DNA of 42,983 nucleotides from Flavobacterium tegetincola DSM 22377. GTDB taxonomy: Bacteria; Bacteroidota; Bacteroidia; Flavobacteriales; Flavobacteriaceae. A program made the position numbers and the translations under genes. The stretch covers positions 81,039 through 124,021 of the forward strand of contig NZ_KE384383.1 of NCBI RefSeq assembly GCF_000425485.1, given 5' to 3'. Shown here in pieces: positions 32,544 through 40,742 of the stretch (the stretch's first letter is position 1; each line of letters starts with the position of its first letter). The notes under the pieces were generated by a model, which was not told the origin of the DNA, did not search any database, and saw nothing but the letters and a program-made list of their open reading frames with translations.

Positions 32544-35114
32544 TTATAGCGCATTCAAGTTGAGTGTTCCTTTTTTTCGACCTATTGAAATATCAGGAAT
32601 GCCGTTTGCGTTTTTAGATGTAGTCCAATTTTCAGACATTTTATGGTTTCGTTCCGTGTCCACTAATTTAATTTTAATTGCGGTAATAAATCCTTCTGAA
32701 TTTCTTTCAACTCCTGAAATTTTTACAATCACACCAATTTTCAAAAGTTGTTTTTCGTAAAATTCAAAATCACCTTTTTTAGAACGTTTGTGTAACGTGA
32801 AACCTCCATTTTCAGAATCAACTTTGAAGCTTTTGCCTGCTTCTTTTACTTCATTTTCAGAAACAGATTTTTTGTAACCGTACTTTTCAATTAAGATAAC
32901 GCCGTTCCTCGCTTTTTCACCATATTTTGCAACTAGCCTGCTGTTGTCTCCTCCATTAATAGACATTACGGTTTCAATACTTGTGGGTTTGATTTTCTCC
33001 ATTTCCGAAGAAGAAATTTCTATTCCGTTCAAGCTGATAAAAGCTTTTTTATAATCAACATCTTTACTTTCCATTATTAGAACGATATTATCAGCTGGTG
33101 AAGAAGTTTTATAGCCCGATATATTATTTTCTTGTGCAACTTGTTCTTTTACGGCATTCATTTTAATATCAATAATACCATTTTCAGCGCGCTTTCCATA
33201 TTTTTTAAACAAGGCTTCATGATTTGCATCAGCATTACGACCTTTCTTTATAACAGTGACTGATTTAATGGAATTGGGATCTAATTTTAAGTATTCCTCT
33301 TTTGAAGTAATTTTATCATCAACGATAAAGAGTGTGTTTTTTGGAAAAGTAGATTTATCGCTTACTGCAAATTCAGCAATGCTAACTTCAGATTCTGGTG
33401 CTGATTTCATCATTGATTGACCATCTTTTTCATACAACATCAATACAACTTCTTTAGGCTGCGATTTATTTTGGCTTCGCTCCACTGCTTCAAAATGCTG
33501 TTTCATGTGAGGGTTATCTTGAGAAGCACTGAATCCAAATGTTTCCTCTTGATTTTCATCTGTTTTTACAAAAATGCTAAAGGGTTTAATAGGTGCGTCT
33601 CCAGCAACAGAATTTGATTTTAGGACTCCCTTTCTGTTTTTTAAAGTCACATCAATTTCGGTAATTTCGTTGTTCGCATTTCTAGTTATAGTATTAAATT
33701 TTACTTCAATATTTGATCTTTTTTGCAATATTTTTTTATAACTTTTAAGAACTTCATCGGTTGAATTTGCATTGATAGAAATAGAGAAAGACGTACTTAA
33801 ACTTATATTTTTACTTTTTTCCGCCGTGTAATCAAAATAAATTGAATCGTTAGCTTTTCCATTTTGTGATCTATCAAATGCGGCATCAGCTTTCAAATTT
33901 TGCACCATTGCAGGATTATCTGATGGATCGCTAAATCCAAAACTAATTCGCTTACTTTCATCCTCAATTGCAAAAATCAGAAAGGGCTGGATTGGTTCAG
34001 AATTTGATACATAACGATTTTTGATTAAGCCATTGGCATGCGTTAATACTATTTTTATCGACTTAATTTTACCTTCTTTTGTTCTTGAAATTTTATTTAC
34101 TTTTCCTGTAATACCAAATTCAGATTGAAGCATATTCAATTGTGATATTATGTCTTCTTCGGTTGAAGAACTTTTAATCATCATTTCAAATTTGGTAGAA
34201 ACTATTTCCGATTTCAATTTTTCAACAGGTTTTTCTTGTGCTACAACTTCCACTTGATACGTCAGCATAAAGAAAATGAGTGCGGGAAGAACAATGAAGT
34301 ACTTCCAAGAATGGTACTTTTTTGATTGATTTGTGTGTAACATAACGATTCGTTTTTTGATTAATGATTGATAAAAATGATTGGTAATGGCTACGTGCTT
34401 TTCGGCAGTAGTTATTTTTAATAAGGTTAGTAAGTAGGATTTTTTGTTTACGGCTTTCGCCAAAGCGTTTTGGTCGGCAATGAATTCGAGATTTTGAATC
34501 ATCGCTTTTTTATAAAACCAAATTAGTGGATTCCACCAAAATAAAATGCAGTATATTCGAGCAATCAAAACATCTAAACTGTGCAATTGCTTGGCATGAA
34601 TTTTTTCGTGCTCGATGATGTTGTGTAATTCTTCGGGTTGAAACAAATTGCGGTTGTATACAATTTTTTTGAAAAAGGAGAAAGGCGATATTGCTTCTTC
34701 AATTTCAATTAATTCAAAACCATCTACTTTAATTTTGCTTTTACTTTGAATGATTTTTCGCAAAGAATAAAACTCAATCAACAGTTGCGTCAGAAATATA
34801 AGGACGCCAATTCCATAAAATAAGCCGACAACCAGTTCCCAAGAAATTACGAAATTTTCTTCTACCGGTAAAGGCAAATGATCCATCGAAATCACTTGAA
34901 AATTAGCAGTATTTATTGGAGAAATTACCGGTTCTACCCAAACTGTTTTTTGAAAAGTAAGTAATGGTAGAAGCGGTGCACAAAAAATCCCACACAGTAG
35001 AAACCAGCGATTGCTAGTGAAAAAGGTATTCTTCTTCAATAGAAAATGATAGGTCGTAAAAAACAAGAGTAGAAGTGTGCTTGACTTTACCAGATAAACG
35101 ATTAGATTTTCCAT
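32544..35114 (-). CDS. BlaR1-like M56 sensor metallopeptidase, enlarged sensor region
   Basis: Membrane protease of the BlaR1/MecR1 family, expected to sense an envelope signal and inactivate the BlaI repressor encoded just upstream. In the 856-residue protein, helices lie near 4-26, 36-52 and 94-113. The zinc site is H169-EKI-H173 with E210-x3-D214 (EFIAD), and the last helix is at 272-290. The exported part (291-856) has no penicillin-binding domain. It holds three copies of one domain (about 308-395, 443-528, 762-845) and two copies of a plug-like motif ending KYGKRAENGIIDI and KYGEKARNGVILI, which resembles SusC/TonB plug ends. BlaR1 itself is about 590 residues. Start ATG 35112-35114 leaves four bases after blaI; an ATG at 35132 would overlap it. 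Confidence 0.85.
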   Translation of the reverse strand: MENLIVYLVKSSTLLLLFFTTYHFLLKKNTFFTSNRWFLLCGIFCAPLLPLLTFQKTVWVEPVISPINTANFQVISMDHLPLPVEENFVISWELVVGLFYGIGVLIFLTQLLIEFYSLRKIIQSKSKIKVDGFELIEIEEAISPFSFFKKIVYNRNLFQPEELHNIIEHEKIHAKQLHSLDVLIARIYCILFWWNPLIWFYKKAMIQNLEFIADQNALAKAVNKKSYLLTLLKITTAEKHVAITNHFYQSLIKKRIVMLHTNQSKKYHSWKYFIVLPALIFFMLTYQVEVVAQEKPVEKLKSEIVSTKFEMMIKSSSTEEDIISQLNMLQSEFGITGKVNKISRTKEGKIKSIKIVLTHANGLIKNRYVSNSEPIQPFLIFAIEDESKRISFGFSDPSDNPAMVQNLKADAAFDRSQNGKANDSIYFDYTAEKSKNISLSTSFSISINANSTDEVLKSYKKILQKRSNIEVKFNTITRNANNEITEIDVTLKNRKGVLKSNSVAGDAPIKPFSIFVKTDENQEETFGFSASQDNPHMKQHFEAVERSQNKSQPKEVVLMLYEKDGQSMMKSAPESEVSIAEFAVSDKSTFPKNTLFIVDDKITSKEEYLKLDPNSIKSVTVIKKGRNADANHEALFKKYGKRAENGIIDIKMNAVKEQVAQENNISGYKTSSPADNIVLIMESKDVDYKKAFISLNGIEISSSEMEKIKPTSIETVMSINGGDNSRLVAKYGEKARNGVILIEKYGYKKSVSENEVKEAGKSFKVDSENGGFTLHKRSKKGDFEFYEKQLLKIGVIVKISGVERNSEGFITAIKIKLVDTERNHKMSENWTTSKNANGIPDISIGRKKGTLNLNAL

Positions 35115-35118
35115 GATT

Positions 35119-35475
35119 CTACTTTTTTTCAATCATTTCAATAATTTCACGGAGTTCCTCGGCAGTAATTTTCTCTTCTTTGGCAAAAAAAGAAACCATA
35201 TTCTTGTACGAATTATTAAAATAACTCTCAATTGCAGAATGCATAACCGGTTTTCGGTACGCTTCTTTTGAAATTATAGGATAATATTGGTGCGTGTTTC
35301 CAAATGCATGGTGCGAAACATATCCTTTTTCCTCCAAATTTCTCACAATCGTGGAAAGTGTGTTGTAGTGTGGCTTATCGGTAGTGATTTCTGCAGCAAT
35401 TTCTTTTACAAACGCTTTTTCAAGTGTCCATAAAATGTGCATTATTTCTTCTTCCTTATTGGTTAGCTTTTGCAT
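35119..35475 (-). CDS. BlaI/MecI/CopY-family repressor
   Basis: Cytoplasmic winged-helix repressor of 118 residues. The DNA-binding domain (1-75) has KLTNKEEEIMHILWTLEKAFVKEI and the recognition helix region KPHYNTLSTIVRNLEEKGYV; the C-terminal helices (80-118) form the dimer and carry the region cleaved in BlaI. The ATG at 35473-35475 gives the standard MQKLTNKEEEIMHILW start; seven residues upstream are unlikely. It is followed after four bases by its M56 partner. The two dyads in its promoter (35504-35517, 35524-35537) are probably its own binding sites. Confidence 0.93.
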   Translation of the reverse strand: MQKLTNKEEEIMHILWTLEKAFVKEIAAEITTDKPHYNTLSTIVRNLEEKGYVSHHAFGNTHQYYPIISKEAYRKPVMHSAIESYFNNSYKNMVSFFAKEEKITAEELREIIEMIEKK

Positions 35476-35493
35476 AGTTGTAAATTTGAAAAT

Positions 35494-35537
35494 CAAACTT
35501 ACAACTATATTTTTAGTTTACAAACTATTTTTATAGT
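35494..35537 (-). promoter_or_regulatory. blaI promoter with two tandem operators
   Basis: On the minus strand TTTG (35521-35524) and TAAGTTTG (35494-35501) are separated by exactly 19 bases, a full Bacteroidetes promoter. Two related dyads of the form ACTA...TAGT lie at 35504-35517 (ACTATATTTTTAGT) and 35524-35537 (ACTATTTTTATAGT), 20 bases apart. The first fills the spacer and the second covers the upstream edge of the -33 element, so a bound repressor would exclude polymerase. Confidence 0.7.
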
Positions 35538-35544
35538 TATTCAA

Positions 35545-36774
35545 CTAATTAAGTAGTTTCTCTCGCTCTTTCTGGTACAGGTGAAGCAGATAAAAACAAG
35601 CTAATGTGGCAAGTAAGCCTAAAATTCCCATAACAATCCAATTGGAGCGGTAACCGAAAAGCGCTATGAGTTCCAATCCTGTTTTTGAACTTCCAATGTG
35701 TGCCAAGCTAAAACTCATAGTAAATAACGCCATGTAGCGACCTTCCTGACCTCGTGGCGCTCTTGATAACGCAAAGGAATTGGAAAACGGAAAAATAAGC
35801 ATTTCACCAAATGTCATAAAAAGCATGCTGATGACTAAAATTCCGGCAAACGTATCCATCAATAATACAAAAAAGCTAAAGGACATTAAGAGGCAACCTA
35901 TTAATATCAACTTTAATTTGGAAGTATTTCTGCTTTCAAACGTACTTACTATCGGCATTTCCAGAAAGAAAATAAGCAAGCCGTTCATCGTCATTAAAAG
36001 TCCAGTTTGAAATTCGGTCAAGCCATATTTTTCAGCGTGGTAGAGTGGAAGCGTGGTAAATATTTGGAAAAACAGCAACGCAGAAATAAAACTCACAAAC
36101 AAGAATACCCAGAAAATATGATCTTTATAAACAGATTTTACCACAGCCGCTTCATCAGTGTGATTCACTTCAAAAACTGGTTTTTTCTTTTCTTTAACCA
36201 GAATTGCAAAGATGGAAATGGCCACAATACAAGCCGCTCCATCTACCCAGAATAGTCCGTGATAGCCCATATTCATAATAATCAAACCTCCCAAAGCAGG
36301 TCCAGCAGCAAAACCCAAATTCACCGCTAGACGAACAAGCGTAAATGCTCGGGCCCTATTCTCTGGCTTTGCATACGTTCCCAATGAAACATACATCGCA
36401 GGTCGAAACATGTCGGCAATCATCATAATCCCGAAAATAGCAAAACACAAGGAGTAAAAGGTGGTAACATATTGAATGGCAAAAAATAATAAACCACTGG
36501 TAAAAAGACTAAAAACCATGATTTTATAAAACCCAATTTTGTCAGATAGTTTTCCGCCAAGCCAAGATCCCGCCATTGAACCCAATCCAAAACACACCAT
36601 AATCCAACCTACTTGACTGTACGTAAATTGTAAATCTTCTTTTAAATACTTGGATAGAAAAGGTAAAACCATCGTTCCTGCTCTGTTAATGAACGTAATG
36701 AGGGTTAAAATCCAAATTTCTCTTGTAAAACCTCTGAAATTATTGATATAGTTGCGGAATGCTTTTTGTAACAT
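35545..36774 (-). CDS. MFS transporter
   Basis: Major facilitator superfamily transporter of 409 residues with 12 predicted helices in the inner membrane. Motif A between helices 2 and 3 is GSWLGGKLSDKIGFYK, and the helix 4-5 region has RPAMYVSLGTYAKPENRARAFTLVRLAVNLGFAAGPALGG, typical of drug:H+ antiporter-like members. Substrate is unknown. It lies upstream of blaI on the same strand with only the blaI promoter between them. A functional link (for example efflux of a compound sensed by the M56 protein) is possible but untested. Confidence 0.9.
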   Translation of the reverse strand: MLQKAFRNYINNFRGFTREIWILTLITFINRAGTMVLPFLSKYLKEDLQFTYSQVGWIMVCFGLGSMAGSWLGGKLSDKIGFYKIMVFSLFTSGLLFFAIQYVTTFYSLCFAIFGIMMIADMFRPAMYVSLGTYAKPENRARAFTLVRLAVNLGFAAGPALGGLIIMNMGYHGLFWVDGAACIVAISIFAILVKEKKKPVFEVNHTDEAAVVKSVYKDHIFWVFLFVSFISALLFFQIFTTLPLYHAEKYGLTEFQTGLLMTMNGLLIFFLEMPIVSTFESRNTSKLKLILIGCLLMSFSFFVLLMDTFAGILVISMLFMTFGEMLIFPFSNSFALSRAPRGQEGRYMALFTMSFSLAHIGSSKTGLELIALFGYRSNWIVMGILGLLATLACFYLLHLYQKEREKLLN

Positions 36775-36989
36775 TTGGGTACTTTTAGGTTGTGCAAAGT
36801 TCTTAAAAATTGCGGTGGCAAACTGAATTTAGATTAAAATAAAATCATTAAAAGTAACATTAAATTTTTAGTGTTGAATGAGGTAAAAATCTTGATTTAA
36901 TTTTTACCAGTAAATTTGAATTACTTGAAAGAACTTACTTCGTGAATTTACATAATTAAAGAATTTTTTTTCACCTGAATGGTTGTAAG

Positions 36990-37023
36990 TTGTGTCAAAC
37001 CAATGCATGTCTGATTATATTTG
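36990..37023 (+). promoter_or_regulatory. Promoter of the DUF1684-tatD-tcdA operon
   Basis: TTG (36990-36992), a 23-base spacer and TATATTTG (37016-37023) fit the flavobacterial consensus, with a 27-base leader to ATG 37051. The rest of the 36775-37050 gap shows no gene or clear structure. Confidence 0.5.
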
Positions 37024-37050
37024 TTATTTTTACAAAAAATAACTATTCCC

Positions 37051-37644
37051 ATGCATAGAGTACTTACCTTATTATTTCTTCTCAGTTCAATAATTAATTT
37101 TGCTCAATTAAAAGTAACTGCGGAAGATTTTCAAAGTAATTTAAATAAAGAATTTGCGGATGCCAAAACGTCGCCATTGACTGCAGAAGACAGAAATATA
37201 TTTAAAGCGCTGGATTTTTTTGCCATTGACACCGACTTTATTGTAGAAGCCAAATTAGTGAAGAGTAAAAATGAAAAGTCGTTTGCGATGAAAACCACTA
37301 CAGATCGGACGCCATTGTACGTAAAATATGGTGTAGTTTCATTCAAAATCAAAGGCGAAGATTTCCAATTGAATGTGTATCAAAATTTAGATTTGATCAA
37401 ACGCCCCGGATTTAAAAAACACCTATTTCTTCCGTTTACAGATTTAACTTCAGGTGATCAAACCTATGGAGGTGGACGATACATAGATTTGGAAATTCCA
37501 AAAGGGGAGACGATTACCATTGATTTCAATCAAGCGTATAATCCGTATTGTACTTACAATCCAAAATATTCTTGCCCGGTAGTTCCCGCTGAAAATGATT
37601 TGATAATTCAAGTCAATGCCGGTGTAAAAAAGTTTCACGACTAA
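37051..37644 (+). CDS. DUF1684 domain exported protein
   Basis: A 197-residue protein with a signal peptide (1-18, ending NFAQ). The DUF1684 core includes FKIKGEDFQLNVYQN, FLPFTDLTSGDQTYGGGRYIDLEIP and the signature NQAYNPYCTYNPKYSCPVVPAEN. The family is widespread in Bacteroidetes and Actinobacteria, and no reaction is established. The ATG at 37051 starts the signal peptide; a TTG ten codons upstream would put extra residues before it. The stop codon shares a base with the tatD start (TAATG), so the genes are coupled. Confidence 0.85.
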   Translation: MHRVLTLLFLLSSIINFAQLKVTAEDFQSNLNKEFADAKTSPLTAEDRNIFKALDFFAIDTDFIVEAKLVKSKNEKSFAMKTTTDRTPLYVKYGVVSFKIKGEDFQLNVYQNLDLIKRPGFKKHLFLPFTDLTSGDQTYGGGRYIDLEIPKGETITIDFNQAYNPYCTYNPKYSCPVVPAENDLIIQVNAGVKKFHD

Positions 37645-38312
37645 TGAAATACATCAATATTCATACACACGAAAGTTCGGGCAATCCAGCAGTATTGGAT
37701 GTAGTAAATCAGTATCCGAGTTCTTTTGAGCAAACAGATAATTATTTTTCAATAGGAATTCATCCGTGGTATATCAATGCCGAAACTTGGAAACAAGAAT
37801 TAAACGTTATTGAAGAAAAATTGCAGTTGAAAAATTGCTTGGCCTTGGGTGAATGTGGTTTGGACAAACGAAGAGAAACTCCAATTGAATTTCAATTAGA
37901 AGTGTTTGAAGCCCAACTTTTATTGGCAGAAAAATACCAGAAACCAGTGATTATTCATTGTGTTGCAGCTTTTCAAGAAGTGATTGCGACGAAGATAAAA
38001 TTGAAAATTTCGGTACCAATGGTGATTCACGGTTTTTCAAAAAGTCAGGAACTTGCAGCGCAATTATTGAAGAACGATTTTTACATTTCTTTTGGGAAAT
38101 ATTTAATTAAAAATCCAGAATTGAAGTCGGTTTTTGAAATAATGCCAAACAATCGATTTTTCTTGGAAACTGATACCATTCAGGAAGGAATTGAGGAAGT
38201 ATATGATTTGGCTGCGAAATATAAGAATATAGATGTTGTAACTTTGCAGCAGATTGTAACTAAAAATTTTAAAACTGTTTTTAAAGATGGCAGAATGGAC
38301 GGAACGCTCTGA
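37644..38312 (+). CDS. TatD-family metal-dependent hydrolase
   Basis: Cytoplasmic TIM-barrel hydrolase of the TatD DNase family, shorter than usual (222 against about 260 residues). Metal ligands can be read as H7-x-H9 (NIHTHES), the glutamate in LALGECGLDK, histidines in PVIIHCVAAF and VPMVIHGFSK, and the aspartate in FLETDT. TatD proteins have 3'-5' exonuclease activity in other bacteria. The gene overlaps tcdA by 26 bases at its end. Confidence 0.88.
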   Translation: MKYINIHTHESSGNPAVLDVVNQYPSSFEQTDNYFSIGIHPWYINAETWKQELNVIEEKLQLKNCLALGECGLDKRRETPIEFQLEVFEAQLLLAEKYQKPVIIHCVAAFQEVIATKIKLKISVPMVIHGFSKSQELAAQLLKNDFYISFGKYLIKNPELKSVFEIMPNNRFFLETDTIQEGIEEVYDLAAKYKNIDVVTLQQIVTKNFKTVFKDGRMDGTL

Positions 38313-39003
38313 ACTTTTATTTCAAAAGGAAGGATTGGAAAAATTAAATAAGGCAAATATTTTAATTGTTGGCATGGGAGGCGTAGGCTCTTGGGCGGCA
38401 GAATATTTAGTGCGAGCCGGAATCGGAAAAATGACTATTGTAGACGGTGATGTGGTAGATATTACCAACATCAATCGGCAATTGCCGGCTTTACATTCTA
38501 CGGTTGGACAAGCTAAGATTACCGTAATGGGCGATCGATTGATGGACATCAATCCGGAGTTACAATTGACCCGTATTCAAGAATTTCTTTCTCCTGAACG
38601 GGCATTTGAGATTGTTTCGGACGAATTTGATTATGTTTTGGATTGCATTGATAGTGTAACGCCCAAATTCAACTTGATTGTGGGTGCCAAAAGAAAACAC
38701 GTTAAAATTGTGAGTTGCATGGGTGCCGGTGGAAAAATGGACGCTTCCAAAGTAAAAGTAGCCGACATTAGTACGAGTAACAGTTGCTTTCTTGCTCGAG
38801 TAATTCGGAAACGATTGAAAGAAGTGAAGATTGATAAAGGCGTGAAAGTGGTGTTTTCAACGGAGATCCAAGACGAAAACAGTTTAAAAATTACGGACGG
38901 GAAGAATTACAAGAAATCGTTTTACGGAACCAATAGTTATATGCCAGCGCTTTTTGGACTTTATGCTGCACAAACGGCAATTCGGTATTTGTTGAAAAAA
39001 TAA
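38287..39003 (+). CDS. tcdA: tRNA threonylcarbamoyladenosine dehydratase
   Basis: E1-like enzyme that uses ATP to convert t6A37 in tRNA to its cyclic form ct6A. The 238-residue protein begins MAEWTERSELLFQKEGLEKL, has the nucleotide loop G29-MGGVGS (VGMGGVGSWAAEYLVRAGIG), VDGDVVDITNINRQLPA, and the YVLDCIDSVTPK strand. The second half carries SCMGAGGKMDASKVKVADIS and ends with a hydrophobic helix. This order is specific to TcdA/CsdL rather than ThiF or MoeB. It is the last gene of a tight three-gene operon. Confidence 0.93.
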   Translation: MAEWTERSELLFQKEGLEKLNKANILIVGMGGVGSWAAEYLVRAGIGKMTIVDGDVVDITNINRQLPALHSTVGQAKITVMGDRLMDINPELQLTRIQEFLSPERAFEIVSDEFDYVLDCIDSVTPKFNLIVGAKRKHVKIVSCMGAGGKMDASKVKVADISTSNSCFLARVIRKRLKEVKIDKGVKVVFSTEIQDENSLKITDGKNYKKSFYGTNSYMPALFGLYAAQTAIRYLLKK

Positions 39004-39151
39004 ATTACTGAGTTTAATTTAAATTTTTTAAAAATTTTCAATTCGCAAATTCGGGTATCTTTTCTCATTCAATATTTGTGTGCTATTGATATTTCATTTC
39101 AAGACGGCGTGATTTATTTGAGGAGATAGTTGCTTTTTCTGCGTTAGGATT

Positions 39152-39245
39152 TTTTTTGCGTGAAGGATGGAAGAGGAGCTCTTAATTGCTTTGTAGAAAG
39201 CAATTAAAGCGGGAACGTACAGCCTGACCCGCAGGGGCACGCCCA
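39152..39245 (+). repeat. Hairpin repeat, copy A
   Basis: A 94-base element from TTTTTTGCGTGAAGGAT to GGGGCACGCCCA. It contains a perfect 11-base hairpin, TTAATTGCTTT (39182-39192) / AAAGCAATTAA (39197-39207), with a GTAG loop. It matches the reverse complement of 42843-42936 at 83 of 94 positions by my hand alignment. A short partial duplication of its left end (TGCGTTAGGAT) lies just upstream. The remaining 39004-39150 shows nothing else. Confidence 0.85.
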
Positions 39246-39257
39246 AATTAAAATGAT

Positions 39258-39878
39258 TTAATTACTTTTAAAAATCCACATCAGAACTGGCTTTTTCGCT
39301 GACTTAAGTAAGGGGTCAATTGTTCTGAAGCTTGCATTTGAAATAGCGGGACAGCCCCAACCTTCGGGAGTTCCGCTTGGAAAAACTTCTTGATCGGGCA
39401 CTTTTTCCCAAGAATGAAAAACGATGACGCGTTTTAACGCATTGCTATTGGTGGATTCTAAGCCGTGCATTAGATATTTTACGTTGATACCCCAATTACT
39501 GAAACCGCGTTCGCCAATTTTGAACTTGCCGATGGAGGAACAATGGCTGTTATTTACGTTACTAAAACTTGCTTTGTCTTTGGTGAAATCTTGTCCCCAC
39601 ATGGAGTTGCAACAGCCGTGACTGACTAGAAAATGGTGTGTAATTTCTTTTTTTGCAAAATCGTATATAAAGAAGCGTTTCCGGCCGGAATGCGTTCCGA
39701 GGTCAATGAGAATGCAGAAATCTTGGTTCATTTGGTTTGCTTTACAGAAGACTAGAGCTTCTGTTGCTTTGGAATGAATGGTGTTTTCAATTTTGGGAAT
39801 GGTATTTTTTGGAGCAGTTTTTTGACATCCGAAATTTAGCATCACGAGTAACAGCAGGACGAAATTTAATTTTTTCAT
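39258..39878 (-). CDS. Murein L,D-transpeptidase-like lipoprotein (YkuD_2)
   Basis: Predicted envelope lipoprotein of 206 residues; a lipobox NFGC gives the lipidated cysteine at 18. The catalytic core matches the 'L,D-transpeptidase catalytic domain family' variant: LVSHGCCNSMWGQDF, FKIGERGFSNWGINVKYLMHGLE, VIVFHSWEKVPD and the active-site block TPEGWGCPAISN, with the cysteine in the WGC position and the histidine in HSW. Such enzymes crosslink or modify peptidoglycan, or attach proteins to it. Its start overlaps the yoaK-like stop by four bases. Confidence 0.87.
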   Translation of the reverse strand: MKKLNFVLLLLVMLNFGCQKTAPKNTIPKIENTIHSKATEALVFCKANQMNQDFCILIDLGTHSGRKRFFIYDFAKKEITHHFLVSHGCCNSMWGQDFTKDKASFSNVNNSHCSSIGKFKIGERGFSNWGINVKYLMHGLESTNSNALKRVIVFHSWEKVPDQEVFPSGTPEGWGCPAISNASFRTIDPLLKSAKKPVLMWIFKSN

Positions 39879-40627
39879 TTGGCGTTGATTTTAGTAGAAT
39901 TCCACATTTTACCCGTTTTGCGTTTCCAATGTAAAATCTGAAACTTGGCGCTGTCGTAAAATAAGCCGATAAAAAGTAATAATGCAGGAAGTAAGAGTTC
40001 GTATAAATGAAAATAAGGATACAAAATGCCTGCTAAAATTCCGCCTAAAAAGAAAAAGAGAATGATTCGGAATCTTAGTTTTATGGTGGAGCGTAAAGTA
40101 TGTCGTTCTTTTGGTTCTTTATAGAAAAGAAGTTGGGAAATTTCTATTCCTAAATCGGTAAAAAGACCTGTTAAGTGCGTTGTTCTCACTAAAGCTCCTG
40201 AAATTCTAGTGACCAAAGCATTTTGTAAACCCATCGCAAAAAGCAAGGTGATTGCAATAATATTTGGACTTTCTACGCTTAAAAAGGAGCCTGCTAAAGC
40301 AATGGTTGTGAGAATTATAATTTCAATTAGTGTGGGAATAAAATAAATGTACCGATCGTCTTTTTTGTGAACCAACTCGATGAGAAAGTTGGAAACAAAT
40401 GAACCTAAGAAGAATGATAAAAAATAGAGAAAGTAAATAAAGCTTGCGCTAAAATTCATTTTAAAAACTTCGTCAATAAAAAACGCAAAATGTCCGGTAA
40501 CATTGGTAGTAAGACGCTGTACAGCCAAGAATCCTGCAACATTGACCATTCCCGCAACAAAGGATAGCAGCGATGCAATCTTTTTATTGTGGCTTAAAGT
40601 TCTAGTTTTACCGTGGTGTCTGAACAT
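39875..40627 (-). CDS. YoaK-family (DUF1275) membrane protein
   Basis: Inner-membrane protein of 250 residues with about six or seven helices and the DUF1275 signature at the N-terminus: SFVAGMVNVAGFLAVQRLTTNVTGHFAFF, followed by FLSFFLGSFVSNFLIE. LLFAMGLQNALVTRISGALVRTTHLTGLFTDLG is the second conserved block. No transport substrate is established. It is cotranscribed with the L,D-transpeptidase gene, which it precedes with a four-base overlap. Upstream (40628-40742) holds no other feature. Confidence 0.9.
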   Translation of the reverse strand: MFRHHGKTRTLSHNKKIASLLSFVAGMVNVAGFLAVQRLTTNVTGHFAFFIDEVFKMNFSASFIYFLYFLSFFLGSFVSNFLIELVHKKDDRYIYFIPTLIEIIILTTIALAGSFLSVESPNIIAITLLFAMGLQNALVTRISGALVRTTHLTGLFTDLGIEISQLLFYKEPKERHTLRSTIKLRFRIILFFFLGGILAGILYPYFHLYELLLPALLLFIGLFYDSAKFQILHWKRKTGKMWNSTKINAK

Positions 40628-40742
40628 TATTTTTGCAATTAAATTATCTGATTTATGCCGAATGAATGGTTTGAAATTTTATTTTACGATAAAGTTGGTT
40701 CTTTTTAATGTAAATGTATTAAAGAATACGTTTTAATAGACA

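Noticed and set aside
32544..35114. The M56 protein as a beta-lactam sensor
   Set aside because: The exported region has no penicillin-binding SxxK/KTG domain and there is no beta-lactamase gene nearby.
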